DNA from: Austropuccinia psidii
Taxonomy: Eukaryota; Basidiomycota; Pucciniomycetes; Pucciniales; Sphaerophragmiaceae
Assembly (NCBI GenBank): GCA_023105745.1
Contig: JALGQZ010000007.1
Span: forward strand, 54,913,569-54,977,568
Direction: 5' to 3'
Length of the DNA: 64,000 bases
Under the pieces are notes generated by a model, which was not told the origin of the DNA, made no database searches, and was given only the letters and a program-made list of their open reading frames with translations. This document shows positions 24,066 through 36,189 of the stretch, one piece after another. The position numbers and the translations under genes were made by a program. Positions within the stretch are counted from its first letter, which is position 1. Each line of letters starts with the position of its first letter.

Positions 24066-24599
24066 TGCGGGGGTAATTTTTTGAAAACTACATGGACAAA
24101 GATATCAATAGGGGAATGTGACCAGCCCCATGCAGCTTAAAACCATCAAAACTCTCATGGACCAAATTTAATGCTGAGGCCCACTCAGTTAGTGGGCCTA
24201 TTCCCCTTCAAATGTGAAGATAGCAGAGTTCTTCCATTTTAGATCCTGTAATATGTGAGTGTGCATGTAATTTGATGATTTAAATTGGCTTATTCACACT
24301 ATACCCACTATCAACATAGTAATCTCTTTGTGGCAATGTGAAATAATGGGCTGTGCTTGTCACAATGGCAAGTCACTGTCAAAAAATCTTGATACAGTTA
24401 TTTCTTTGGGAAAAATCCTAGTGAAGCCGAGAGAATAGAATTATTGTGTCACTATCCCTCCAGCAAAAAAATATACTAAGTACCATGAAATAAGGGGTTT
24501 ACCATTATAAGCAGTACACATGACATAACTTTGTTCTCATAAAATCCAAAGCAACCTTCTATTTATTCTTAACATATAATAAAGGGTCCATAATAAGAA
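24066..24599. other. Nothing recognised
   Basis: AT-rich sequence without a supported frame, repeat partner or RNA signature. It may be the outer part of the CACTA element that follows, but I could not find a terminal inverted repeat. Confidence 0.4.
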
Positions 24600-27165
24600 C
24601 CAACATATTTTTAAATATTGAGTTTCAGCCAAACTAGTAAGAAAGTCAAATCAATCTGCAAAGTTTTTAAGATCAGAAAGCTATTGTTCAGCATGCAAGA
24701 TGGCTCAAAGAATTTGAAAATTTTATTAATAATACCAAATAATTGTGAGTTGGGCCTCAGAAAACCTATTACACTGTTTCTGACCTTTTTGGTTTCAGAA
24801 AAATATATATTGTCATTGATATTAATATTTGAAACTGGAAATACCAAGGTGAAACAGCTCATGAAGTGAGATGACTTGTGGATTGTACAGTAGTGTCTAA
24901 GCTGATCCATGAATCTATTTACCTTTTGAATGAAAATTCTGTAGGTACTCAAACAGAGAATAATAAACTTGTTGGTCATGGCATAGTGGTTTGTCATGTT
25001 TTTGGTGATTGAACAGGGCAGGAGGCTGTGATTTGAAAAGTTGTCTTATTTCACATGGGGATTATGGGGATTTCAGGAGAATGGAAAGGTTGGAACATCA
25101 ACAGATATGTTGAAGTAAGGTTTTATCTATATAATCTATTAATAATTAAAAGAAGTTAGTCTTATTTAGCTCATGTGTATAATGAATGTTAATATATTTC
25201 TCTTATTAATTAACATACATATCTTGTTATTTGTTGGCATCTTTTCAAATACTCCAATTGTGCGCTCATACCCCCATGTGGCTGAGGCTTATTCTGGTCC
25301 ACATCATTGAAATAGTTCTGGAATATGATCAACAAAATTATGATGTAGTTTACTGTTCTGTTTTGGGAACAGGTGTTAATTGAATATGAGGAATATTTTC
25401 CATTGTCCAGAAAATGCAGTTGCATCATACATTGAAACAGTCCAGGTTGCTGCAATGTTAATAGCACTAATCAAATGGAATGTATTCTTTTTTATTTCAT
25501 TTTAAGGGTATTGTGATATACCCATTTTTCTTTGCGTATTGGGGGAATTGTGTTAATCTAATGAAAATTGTTGACTGAGCATTAAGAATGGAATATAGAA
25601 CTTGTATAAGAGAGCCCATTCATAGGCGTTTAAGCTAACATGAGAAGGGGAACCTATTTTGCAGGGTACTCTTGTCCATTATGATAGAATTATGGTATCA
25701 GATATGTTTTTTTAGAGATGCTCCAGAGCCTCACCCTTTATCTGGTGATCACTGAGTGCACTAATATACAACTCAGAGGTGAATTTCATAGTGGGGATGT
25801 AATCCACATCAAATGAGTGAATCTCTGCAGAACCACTATATGGATGTTGCATGTGAGGGGTGAGTATTAAGAAGTCATTTTTCCTGGTGGAAGTAGTGGG
25901 GAGTGACTCATTTATTAATTTCTCTGCATCTCTTCTCAAGGAGTGGACCTCTCTCAACGTGAGTCTATCAAGAGAGCTGTTGAAAGTCATGGAATCTGAG
26001 TCTAAACTGTTGGTGTCATTGGATTTCCTGTGGGACCTGATTTATATCTTTGATTTGGCCTCTGGAATGCAAAATTTGAAAGTGAAAAGATCCTTCAAGA
26101 TTCCAAGTATTGAATTATGCATTATTTCGAGGGTAGCCATTCTGGTTGCATCCCAATACGGAAGGTCTTCCAAAATTAAATATTGTACTACATACTTAGA
26201 AAAACTTGCTTGTTGTTGTTTTGGGGTTGGCCAAAGCCATTTTGCGATGATTGATTTATGATTTTGGTATGCGCTTGTGTAGTAAAATTGAGGACGAATT
26301 TCTTGAATTTGAACCTTGTGAATAGATACAAAAATACAAAAGTGGTTTCCTGAAGGAGAAATAAATCCAGTGAGCTTATGCATGGAAACCACAACCACAA
26401 TGGCCATGAGAATGGCTGCATGAATATAGGATCCTGAAGGACCTATTGAGGTGGGTGAAAAATGGTATCCTTGCCACAGCTCTTTTAGCTCCTTTACCAG
26501 GGGCATTCAAAGGAAATTCAATTGAGCAGAAGTTGGCTCCTTTGGTCCAGGGATAATTACTGCAACATAGAAATTCTCTGGCTTCGATATCTCATTTGGG
26601 GGAGATGAAGACAAATTAGCATGATAGGTGCAATGCTGGCCAAGCAGATTGACTTTCCATGTGAATTGAACCAGTCCACATAAATCGAGAAGGCCAATGC
26701 ACAATGAATGGACATTAATGGGGCTCATTGATATTTATGGTGCCAGTGAAGTGTCTCTGAACCAAGCAATCCCATATGTCACATTTGGGGGAATCTTCAG
26801 TTTTCTGGGATTATTGATGTTGATGCAGAATCTTCTTAATTCCAGCATGCTGGAGAAATCTAGAAAGTCAATTTTTTTATTCTTGATATCAAGGTTTGGT
26901 TGATGTTTGTTGTGTTTTGGGTGTGGGGCTCAACTAAATTGATGAATTGGCCTAATGATTGTGCGCAAGGGGGATAATGATCATTTGGTTAATTATGGAA
27001 TTAACAGTGGGGTGGGTCAGGTGTGACAGATTCAGTAAGGCTATCAAGAAAGAAACATTGAGGAGAACGTATATAGTTTTCAAAAAGTGGCTCAAATTGG
27101 AGATGTTCAAATATGGTACTGGGATTTTGATGTATATGAAATGCGGGAGTGGAGTGACCACCTGA
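24600..27165 (-). pseudogene. tnp2 (Transposase_21) CACTA-type transposase relic
   Basis: On the minus strand the conserved transposase block is legible across frames. Near 26,680 is FSIYVDWFNSHG. At 26,507-26,728 is NEISKPENFYVAVIIPGPKEP, leading in the next frame (26,042-26,506) to LVKELKELWQGY, then the cysteine-box area (SGNHFC) and LPYWDATRMATLEIMHN. These correspond to the tnp2 family signature (PExRxxxEN, IPGPKEP, LxPLVxELKxLW, and the LPYWDxxRxxxxDxMH box). A C-terminal part is visible at 24,611-24,997 (NSVIGFLRPNSQ followed by INKIFKFF). There are frameshifts between each block and several stops. The enzyme would cut and rejoin element ends in the nucleus. Terminal CACTA repeats were not found, so element limits are unknown. 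Confidence 0.82.
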
Positions 27166-27430
27166 GCTTGAGATGCTTGACTTGATAATCAGGTTCAGGG
27201 TGGGGTGGAGAATTCATGAAGCCCTGCAGAGTATATTATACCTTAAAGATAGAATGTCAGGTATTTTGATTCCAAGGTCTTGTGGGGGACGGGTTTGACT
27301 CCAGCTGTATGGTTTCTGTGAAGTTGAATTGAGCACTGGTGGAGTGGGGAATGTGCTTTGGGTCAATGGAGAATAATAATTTGGGACAATTTGATCCATT
27401 CAACTGTGAGGGCACTCAGACCCTAATTAT

Positions 27431-27922
27431 GTGACTCACCATACTAAATATATGGTTGAGCTCCCTTCTTTCCCAAGCTTTGAATGGGACTTTTTAGTCC
27501 TTGATACTCCCAAGGGAGAAGACCTCATATTGGGATTTGACTTTCTCAATCATTTTAATCCATCTATTGATTGGAGGCAAGGGCTGATCACCTTTAATTC
27601 TTATCATAAAGACTATCATGATCCTTCAAAATCTTTCAGTAATGACTTTTCTTCTGCAAAATCATGTGCAGCTCTGGTTGGTGATTCTACAACACCATCA
27701 TTTCCATCTTCTGTCCATATTCCTTCCCTTAATTCTCATCAGTCATTATTATCATCTAGAGATGAAGTCTTCAAAGAGACTCAAGATGTTGGAGAAGATA
27801 ATTCTGTATCTTCACTTCATCTCTTCTTTGGGAATATGGACCTTCCTCCTTCATCTTATCATGACTCCCTGGAGGAGTTGTGGGATGAAGGGGAAGAGCC
27901 AGAAGAAGTATAAAATGTGATG
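27431..27922 (+). pseudogene. TE-B aspartic protease (C-terminal part) and linker
   Basis: The frame begins inside the retropepsin domain with VELPSFPSFEWDFLVLDTP and the signature DLILGFDFL (I-L-G motif). The catalytic D-T/S-G loop, which should lie upstream, is missing because the element is truncated at about 27,430. A Ser-rich and acidic linker follows to a TAA at 27,911, and translation would continue in frame into the RT. This is the 5' end of what remains of TE-B, so gag and the 5' LTR are absent. Confidence 0.85.
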
Positions 27923-28740
27923 AAGGTTGTTCCTTCTGTCTATCACCAGTACCTGGATGTGTTCTCCAAGGTGAAAGCAGAGAAACTTCCTCCTCACCAC
28001 ACCTGTCATCATCATATTGAGCTGGAGGGGTCTCTACCTCCAGTTGGGGTGATGTACTCTTTATCAAACCAAGAGTCAGATACACTCAGGGCCTAGATTT
28101 CAGAGAATGTAGAGAAAGGTTTCATCTGGCCAAGATCCTCTTCAACAGGAGCACCTGCCCTCTTTGTTAAAAAGAAAGATGGTGGCCTCCTTTTGTGTGT
28201 TGATTACCACAAACTCAATGCTGTTACTAGGAAGAACAAGTATCCTGATCCTCCTATGAATAAGCTCCTTAGTGTATTTAATGGTTCTTCTATCTTCTCC
28301 AAGATTGATCTGCATGGTACATATAACCTGCTCAGAATCAAGGAGGTTGATGAGCATTTGACAGCTTTTAGAACTAAATATGGCAGTTATGAGTACTTGG
28401 TTATTCCATTTGGGCTCACCAATGCTCCTGCCTCTTTTCCAAATCTTGTCAATGATATTTTTCAAGATCTTCTTTTTTTTTTGCTGTGATTTATTTGGAT
28501 AAAATTATGGTCTTTTCCAAATCTGAGGAAGGACATGTGACTCATGTGTCCACTGTTCTTACCAGACTCAGAGCCAATAACCTCTTTGATAAGGCTTCTA
28601 AGTGCCTATTTCATGTCACTAGTGTTGAGTATATAGGTTATGTTGTTTCTTCTGAAGGCCTCAGAATGAACCAAGCAAAAGTCCAGCAAATTATTCATTG
28701 GCCAACTCCAAGAAACCTCAATTCTGTTCAATAATTCCTT
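27923..28740 (+). pseudogene. TE-B reverse transcriptase relic
   Basis: Classic Gypsy RT motifs are present in order: PALFVKKKDGGLLLCVDYHKLNA, FSKIDLHGTYN (motif A with Asp), PFGLTNAPASF (motif B) and IYLDKIMVFS, where the catalytic box should be V-D-D but the second Asp is Lys. The thumb has ASKCLFHVTSVEYIGYVVS. Defects include TAG at 28,094, a frame change in the T-rich run near 28,480 and TAA at about 28,732. The sequence is otherwise close to the rust chromovirus proteins I recall. Confidence 0.88.
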
Positions 28741-29456
28741 GGATTTTCCAACTTCTACCACCGTTTCATCAAGAAATATTCAAAGAAAATCAGTTCACTA
28801 ACCAGTTTCCTGTTTCCCCCTCAATGAGGAAGCTTTTAGTAAGTTTCACCAGATCAAAGAGGCTTTCACCACCTCTCCAATCCTTCTCTACCCACCATTG
28901 TAGAGACCAATGCATCCGATTATGCCATGGGTTCTGTACTGAGTCAGTTCTATGACTCAGGAAAACATCCCATTGCATTTGACAGCCACAAGCATATTAC
29001 AGAAGAGCTCAACTATGAGATTTGTGACAAGGAGCTCCTTGGAATAGTCTGGGCTCTCAAGCAATGGAGGGCTTTCCTTCTTTCCATTTCTTTGTCTTTA
29101 GAAGTTCTCACTGATCATTCTTTACTTCAATACTTCATGTCTTCAGAAGTCCTTACTAGATGTCAATCCCGCTGGGCTGAATTCCTCTCTGAATTTCACT
29201 TCTCAATCACTTACCGCCCTGGCTGCCTAGCTACTCTTCTGGACAACGTTTATCTGGAGAGGGGGGAGGATTTCATCAGCAAGAATCCAATGAGCCTTCA
29301 ACAGCTCATCAAGAAGGATGAAGTCCAACCTTCAAGATATGCTGCGGTAAAGGTGGAATCTTTTTCAAATTTGATTGATTCAATCCAGAAGGCTCTATGG
29401 CAAGACTCTCAGTACAGAAGTATTCTTAAAGAATTGGGTAAAGGTAAATCTGTCTA
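28741..29456 (+). pseudogene. TE-B RNase H relic
   Basis: Coding resumes as FLGFSNFYHRFIKKYSKK, and then the open frame 28,927-29,457 carries the RNase H fold: SDYAMGSVLSQ (first acidic position, changed to TNASDYA), LNYEICDKELLGIVWALKQW (second acidic position) and LTDHSLLQYF (third). The tail SITYRPGCLATLLDN is the usual end of the domain before the integrase linker. A small frameshifted section lies at about 28,800-28,920. Confidence 0.86.
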
Positions 29457-30500
29457 AGATTATTCTCTTGATTCCTCTTCCCAACTTCTCTTATTCAAAG
29501 ATTGGGCTGTGGTCCCAAATGACCCCACAATTCAACTCAGCATCCTTCAAAAGCATCATGATTCTCCTCTAGCTGAACACCCTGGCCAAGAGAAGACTCT
29601 CAAGCTTGTCAAGCGGGATTTCCACTGGTATGTCATGACTCAATTCATCAAGGATTATGTCTCATCATGTCAACAGTGTTCAAGAAACAAGAATATTCAT
29701 CACAAGAAGTTTGGACTCCTCAAACATCTTCCAATTCCAAATGGTCCTTGGATTTGTCTTTCAATGGACTTTATCACTAAGCTGCCACTGTCCAATTCTT
29801 TTGATTCAATTCTGGTCATAGTGGACAGTTTCTCAAAAATGGTGGTTTTTATTTCCACAATTTCTTTAATAACTTCACTGGATTTGGCCCATTTATTCAT
29901 CAAGAATATCTTTTCAAAGCATGGCCTTCCTACAGGCATTGTCAGTGATAGAACTTCACTCTTTGCTTAATCCTTTTGGACCAATCTTTGTCAGCAGCTC
30001 AAGAGTTTAAGAGAGCTGTCAACTGCTTACCACCCCGAAACTGATGGAGAGACAGAGAGGGTAAATCAGATACTAGAACAGCACCTTTGGATGTATGTCA
30101 GTTATCATCAAGATCATTGGAACACCTGGCTCCCTCTGGCTGAATTTTTCTACAATAACTCTGATCACTCTTCAACAAAACAATCATTGTTTTTTACTGT
30201 TTATGGAAGAGATCTACAGTTTGACTCAGTTCATATTACTCAAGATACTTCTGCTGGAAGGTTATCAACAAAAATCCAATCAGTACAGCAAGATGTCAAG
30301 AGAGAACTTGAAGTTTCCATAAACAGGCTTAAGAGGTATGCAGATAAAAGTAAAGCAAGTCCACCCATTTTCAATCCTGGTGACATGGTATGGCTTTCTT
30401 CCAAGAGCATCAAATCAACAAGACCCACCAAAAAGCTGTCTGAAAGATGGTTGGGTCCTTTTCCAATCTTGAAGAAAATAAGTACTAATGCTTCCATCTA
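29457..30500 (+). pseudogene. TE-B integrase relic
   Basis: The frame has the zinc-binding HHCC module (HDSPLAEHPGQ ... CQQCSRNK) at about 29,550-29,690. The catalytic core follows with SMDFITKLP (D1), IVSDRTSLFA (D2), interrupted by a TAA at about 29,968, and AYHPETDGETERVNQ (E) at about 30,020-30,070. The C-terminal SH3-like part has FNPGDMVWLSS and LSERWLGPFPILKK. All three catalytic residues are present, but stops and frame shifts disable it. Confidence 0.88.
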
Positions 30501-30880
30501 AATGGAAATCCATCCATCCAGTCTTCCATATTTCCCTCCTTGAACCAGTAAAGACATCAACAATCCCAAATTGGCATTGAGAGCCTCCTCCTCCAATCAT
30601 CATTGAAGAAGAAGAGGAATGGAAGTCTCTCAAATACTTGACTCAAAGATCAAGAGAGGAAAATGATGGTATTTGGTGGAATGGAATGGTTTAAGTCAAG
30701 ACCTAGAAAGATCCACTTGGGAACCAAGTGAAAACCGCAAGAATTTTCCTGAACCAGTCAAGGATACTCATTCTTTATATCCTGTAAAGCCAGGCCCCAA
30801 TTTTCAAGAGCTTGATTTTTATGGTGCTTTGTGGGGAGAGGAATTACCAAATGTAAGTCCCACTCCTGGTATGCACCTTT
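30501..30880 (+). pseudogene. TE-B chromodomain at the integrase C-terminus
   Basis: After the LLEPVKTST-like segment near 30,540, the frame from about 30,620 carries a chromodomain: EVSQILDSK, then, after a TGA at about 30,663, WYLVEWNGLSQDLERSTWEP. The YLVEW and STWEP signatures define it. Chromodomains of chromoviruses steer integration to marked chromatin. Its presence places TE-B among chromodomain Gypsy elements. Confidence 0.86.
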
Positions 30881-31605
30881 AGGGGTATTCTACTCTTTTC
30901 TATGGTAGGCATCACCTTGGTCACTCTGTGAGCACTTTGCAATTTTGGACACAGATTGTTGGTCTGGATTTCAACATCAAATTCCAATCTATGGCCTTTT
31001 CCACTTGGGGCAATAGACCATTCTTATTCTTAATGCCTTTTTCCAAGTCATTACTTTTCAATACATTCTTTCATCAATCTTCCTTAATTTATGGCACTGG
31101 CTGGGTGGTAGCTATCAAAAGTAAGTTCCTCTCCTGGTGTGTACTTCCCTGAGGGGCCTACAATATTTCAAAACATCACCTTGGCTACTCTGTGAGCACC
31201 TGGAATCAAATCTTGTCTTGCAGGTCTTTGGCCATTTTGAATCAACTTTCAATATACGTGGTGAAGATTGGAACCCCCCTCAAGATTCTTTTTTCTTTTA
31301 TTTTTCCTTTTTGTTATTTTCAAGTTTCTTTGTTATCTTTCTTTCTTGATCTTTCCTTCAAAATTTTCTTTCTTATAATTCTTAATTCCCAAATCTTTAC
31401 GCCAATTGAATTTTTCAAAATTCCCAAAGCCAAATGTCAAGAGAAGACCAAGTCAACCTCATCTCATACACCAACCTCTTTACCAGTCTGAAATTTCTTT
31501 TCAAGATTCAATACCTCTGGAATATCTATGTCCAATGCATCTAAACAGCCCCAACAGGCTTGTAGCTTATATTGGTTTTCAGGAGCTCACAATTAAAGGT
31601 AGGGG
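30855..31605 (+). repeat. TE-B 3' non-coding tail with a 265-bp direct repeat
   Basis: CCTGGTATGCACCTT near 30,865 and CCTGGTGTGTACTTC near 31,132 each begin a unit that includes CATCACCTTGG and CTCTGTGAGCAC. A possible polypurine tract, AAAGGTAGGGGGG, lies near 31,594-31,606, marking the approach to the LTR. Confidence 0.6.
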
Positions 31606-33135
31606 GGTACTTCCACAACCATGAATAATCACCTCTCAATGGGTGTTGCGGCAATTCTAGCCTGAACCCAGTTTATGGTCAGTTGGACATATAGTATGTT
31701 GGTGGCCAACTGTTCCCTCTTGGTGCTCTATGGCCTCTTGGCCATATCCTTCCTTCATTAGCTTTATTACCCAATTCTCCACTTCACCAATCCCCAGGCA
31801 ATTATCCTTGTTTTTGGGACTGGGGGTCTTTTCAGTCTTCCAGGGGCCTATGGCCCCTCGGCCCAACCCCTTATATTATGGAGGTTTTGGCCTAAATGGC
31901 CCTTTTTGGTCATTTAGCCCTCCTATGGCCTTTATGGCCTGCGGGATGTAATCCATGGCCCATGGTCCACAGTCTGTGAGACCATTAGGCCCCTTTTGGC
32001 CCAAATCCAATGAGGCCAAAAGGGGTCAAAGGGGAACTTAATCAGCCCCCAAGGCCAGGTGGGTCCCAAACCACAAGTGGGGCCACCTGAGCCAGTTTTG
32101 GCCCCAAAACCCAACCAACCCAGAAATGGCCAAAACCACCTTAGGACCTGAAATTGGCCAAGTACCACAAGTGGACACAATTCAGCCCATGGCCTCTGGC
32201 AACCACCAGAGGTCACCAGCTCAGATTCAAGCAAGGATTCCCCTCAAGCTCAGGGGAAGACTTTTTCCTTCCTCAATGCACCCTGCACTCAAGGATCCAG
32301 GAGTGGTGCATATATGGTATAATATACCATTATGTACCATTTTTGCTCAGCAATCCAATGGTGATATTTTCAGGACCAAATTATGTGATTCCAAATCAAG
32401 TTCCCAATCCATCACCAATTTCAAAGGAGGATTTTTTTCAGCTATTCAGTCTGGCAAATCCCTGGCAGCTACCAGAAAACCATTCAAGGACCCCAACCAC
32501 CTGGCCCTGCAGGAGTTGAGTTGGCAATTCTCATCAGGACTATTCTAAGGGCAATCCTCAAAGGTTATTGATTATTTTAATCATTGTCAAGGTATGAAGT
32601 ACTCAGCATTCCTTGGACAACTCAATTGGTACATACAGGTATTAATCAAGCATCCTGTATGGCCTTGGCCCATTTGGGCCAATTCATATTCCACTGTGGG
32701 AATTCAGTCACACAGTTCAATTCTCAAGATGGCCAGAACTGTATTGGCCCAATTCAGACAATATAGCTGGGTGACTCACTTCTTGGGATCAACCTTTCAT
32801 CTTTTCAAATATACTTGCCCCCTTTCATCACCTGGGGACTTTTTTCCCAGTTAGTTAGTATATTGGATTTATCTTTATACTTATTTTATTTTATTTTATT
32901 GAGGTAAATACTGATAATCTTAATTCAGTCATTTGCACCTTTTTTCTGCACCTGTCAGTGGATATTGGTGGTCATATCCCTTACTAATTCTATTGTTCTT
33001 TCTGGCAGGTTGAAACAGTGAATTGAGGATTAATTTGGTTGGCTCTTTGGCTTTTGGCTTTCTTATGATCTTGGCCATTGGCTTCCTTTTCTCTTATCTT
33101 TGGCACACTTGTCTTTTCTCTTGCTCTTCTTTAAA
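31606..33135 (+). repeat. TE-B 3' LTR (end uncertain)
   Basis: It begins either just after the purine run (about 31,606) or at TGTTGCGGCAATTC (about 31,647). It is C-rich with many TGGCC and GGCC words in its first 500 bp. The motif GGTTGAAACAGTG at about 33,008, and a CATATCCCTTACTAATTCTA segment before it, are shared with the LTR at 51,750-53,170 and with solo LTR S. The expected GAGCCCCTGTGACA end is not found; similarity stops near 33,130, so the LTR is truncated. Several open frames on both strands are by-products of the composition. Confidence 0.65.
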
Positions 33136-34435
33136 AGAAATTTATTGTTAGGCTGTGACTCAAAACCAGAACACAAGCATAACAGCCAAATACCATAAAT
33201 CAATGGTATAGCCAAGATACCACCAAAACATGGAGCTGAGCCAAATAAGCTCAAAAGATATCAAAGGAAAGAGGAAACTCACCCCTTTCCAACTATACAA
33301 GTCCCATCATCATAGGCAAAAGAATAAGAAAGTTATTCCTTCTCAAAGTTGTTGCTGAGCATAAACCTTAATTTTCACCTCTCATCTGAAATAAATATTA
33401 AGAGGCTTAAGCCCATAAAATGGGTATTTCAAATGAAGCTCTAAGTAAGGGCTATCCAATGGTACCAGCCAAATTGAGCTAGCACCAGTATTACAGAAGT
33501 TATGGCCAAATTCAGGCCAAATAAAAGTGAATAAAATATTCACCTCTCATCTAACTTCTACATTTTTATTTTGAGATACCTAAAGTGGGCTCTTTTTGGA
33601 ACGAGAAAAATCAGGGCTATCTGATAGTTCCATTCTCTTCCCCATATATCATCTAGAACAAAAGCTATAAGGCAAACAATCCCAATACAGCTTTTTGCCC
33701 AAAACACGCATATGTACAGAAATCTTGTACATGGCATAACTTCGCCATATTTAATGATAAGCATATCAAATGAGGTACCAATGTGTAGAGCACACACAGG
33801 GCTACACACCAAACCAATTTTGAAGTCAATATCTCAAAAACTGACAAAGGTATGGCTGCTTTAAGGTCAAAATCCCACAGTTTGGCCAATACAGCCTTAC
33901 CATGGGATAATATCCCATAACTATAATTATGAGGTATCAAATAGACAAAGAAGCTTGTTTTTGTTATTTTATATATAGGATACAGAAATCAAAGAAAGAA
34001 GAATTAAACCTAACTGTGTGATAAAGTATCAATATGCATAATGTATTCAATATCAAAACATATTTAAATTCAAACTATGACAATAGATCTCTCCTCAGGG
34101 GAGATCTTTGTCTCTTAACCTTTCATTAACTTTTATACAACAATAACTAAAATTTATTTTTCAATATTTTTTATTATTATTCAGGTACACATCCTAATCA
34201 AGGGAGATTTTTGTCTCCTAATTGTTCATTAACTTTTATATGACAATAACTAAAATTTCTTTTTCAATATTTCTTATTATTATTCAGGTATGCATCCTCA
34301 TCATGGGAGATCAATTGAGAAATATTATAAGATATTAAATATCTTTTCTCATTGTATATTACAAACTATATTGAATTAATATACATATATATATATATAG
34401 ATATATAGATATATAAAACTGACTAGTTTATAATA
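33136..34435 (+). repeat. Unassigned sequence and presumed 5' LTR of TE-C
   Basis: No protein-coding signal is seen. TTCACCTCTCATCT occurs near 33,376 and 33,540, starting two related stretches of about 160 bp. From 34,094 to 34,306 a unit of about 106 bp, starting GGGAGATxTTTGTCTC and ending ATTATTATTCAGGTA, is present twice in tandem. A TA-rich microsatellite lies at 34,379-34,416. Since a primer-binding site follows at 34,436, at least the last few hundred bases should be the TE-C 5' LTR. Its start is not resolved. Confidence 0.5.
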
Positions 34436-34447
34436 GGTTATGGGCCA
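34436..34447 (+). other. TE-C primer-binding site, initiator-tRNA anticodon-loop type (putative)
   Basis: GGTTATGGGCCA closely resembles GGTTATGAGCCC, which would pair with the anticodon stem-loop of initiator tRNA-Met. Several Copia elements use such a half-tRNA primer. It lies just after TATAATA, a plausible LTR end, and about 120 bp before gag. Confidence 0.5.
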
Positions 34448-34566
34448 ACTGCCTGCAGCGTAATTCTTAGCTCATTAATAAATAGTTTTACTCAGTTTTT
34501 TATACTTCACATCATTTTATTCTCTTCTTTTATTTCTCCTCTCAATACATTGCACATTATCTCATT

Positions 34567-35455
34567 GTGGATTCTTTAATGACTTGTTCTGGAGAAATTA
34601 TCAAGCAACAAACCACGCCTGATTCACAAAAGATCCCTGATGTCTCATCTTTAAATTTTGAATTGAACAGTCCGGTCATTGCTAGATCTGATAAAGAAGC
34701 TGAACTATTACATCGCTTTTCACTCATTGCGGAAAGGATACAAACTCAATTATCAATTGATGGAGGAAGCTTTAACGCCTGGTCAAGAGCCTTAATCAAC
34801 ACATGGGCTGACTGTTTTATTGGTGATATGGAATACTTCAAATCTTCTGGAAGCAACAATTACTATCAGCGTAACTTGATTGCTATGTCTTTCTTATGGC
34901 ACAGCATTGAACGATCAATCACCTTGCGGATAAGAATGCCTAATGCAAGGACATGCTTCTGTGTGCTGAAAGACAGTTTCAACAAGATATCATGGTCTTC
35001 TATTTTTCATCATGTCAGTACCTGTTTTAATTCCACTGATCATTCAACTGATCTTACAAACCATGCAATAACTGTTGGAGAAGCAATTGAAGCTATCAAA
35101 AACCAAATTGGGCCTATGGAAGGGAAGTTATTCACCACCCTCACACTCTATTTCTTGGCTCCTCAATTCCAGGCCCAAATAACAAATGCATTGGATACAA
35201 GATTAGCAGCAAATCCATCATTAACTGTTCACTCAGAATACATACTGGACATAGTCCAGCAACTAGCCTCAAAGCAATCCAAGAATAATGAGGATGATGA
35301 CAACATACAGCTATCGAGGATTAATGTCCAGCACCCTTATTTGGCAATAGATAAGTACCAAGAACAAGAAAGAACACCTATGAGGTGATCCAATAATAAC
35401 GATAGAAATACTTCATCTCCCACAGTAGGAAGATCAGAGGAATGGAGAAAGAAAT
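34567..35455 (+). pseudogene. TE-C Copia gag (273-codon open frame)
   Basis: An uninterrupted frame of 273 codons encodes a Copia-type gag: a helical capsid-like region with AELLHRFSLIAERIQ, FNAWSRALINTWADCF and VLKDSFNKISWSS. It ends in a TGA at about 35,386. The next 65 bases can be read on into the following frame, so an intact gag-pol fusion was probably broken by that stop. The frame is long and CpG-containing compared with other elements here, suggesting a more recent insertion. Confidence 0.8.
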
Positions 35456-35457
35456 GG

Positions 35458-36189
35458 TTGACACCAAGAAACCTGTGTTTTTATTGTGGAGAAGTAGGCC
35501 ATGGGATTCCAGATTGTCCAGAAAAGAAGAAAGCAATGACGGTTAAGAACAGGATTAATTCACCAAGACCCTCAATCGCTCGAATTGGAGCAGTTATGGC
35601 ATTAGAGAACAATGAAATTTTACTTGACTCAGGGGCTACTCACTCAGTCATAGGAGACCTCTCTCTTTTCGTAGACTTAAAATCAACTAATATGACACTA
35701 TCTGTTGCATCATCCAAACAATTTGATGTAGGAGCTGTTGGAAGCATCAAATTGAACACCAAATTCCGCTCGATGGTGGCAAAAAATGTGCTATATTGTG
35801 CTGCAATTCCGGGAATTGTCTTATCAATTGGACAACTTATCAATCAAGGTTTTGACATAAAATTTGATAGCGGAATATCCACACTTGCAATGGGGGGAAG
35901 AACCCCTTTTAGTCACAAAAGGAATTATCATTGGTTCATTGCAATGGATATAGTAAATAAGGGTGCAAGCATTAAACCAATGTCGGTAGATCAAATTCCT
36001 CCTTCCATCAATTTCTCTACTCAACCTGGTTATTCTCCTGGGAAGGAATGTAGTTATCTATGGCACCAAAGAATGGGCCATTTGTCAATTGAAAATATCA
36101 AATGTCTATTGAAATTCAATGCTGTAGAAGGTTTTTATACCACTACACTAAATGATATGGGCATATGCCACCCTTGCTCTCTTGCTTAA
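35458..36189 (+). pseudogene. TE-C zinc knuckle, protease and pre-integrase domain
   Basis: The 243-codon open frame starts with an intact CCHC zinc knuckle, CFYCGEVGHGIPDC. It continues with the aspartic protease loop LLDSGATHSVIG (D-S-G) and ends with the GAG-pre-integrase zinc module, LWHQRMGHLS ... CHPC. These three modules in this order are diagnostic of Ty1/Copia. It terminates at a TAA at 36,187; the integrase core continues in the same reading direction beyond. Confidence 0.88.

Noticed and set aside
31730..32548. Several open frames on both strands (up to 140 codons) between 31,657 and 32,854
   Set aside because: They lie inside the TE-B LTR, whose GGCC-rich composition lacks stop codons; no domain and frames on both strands alike.
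34379..34416. TA-rich run as a replication origin or centromere signal
   Set aside because: A short TA/TAGA microsatellite just before the Copia primer site; too short and without context for either function.
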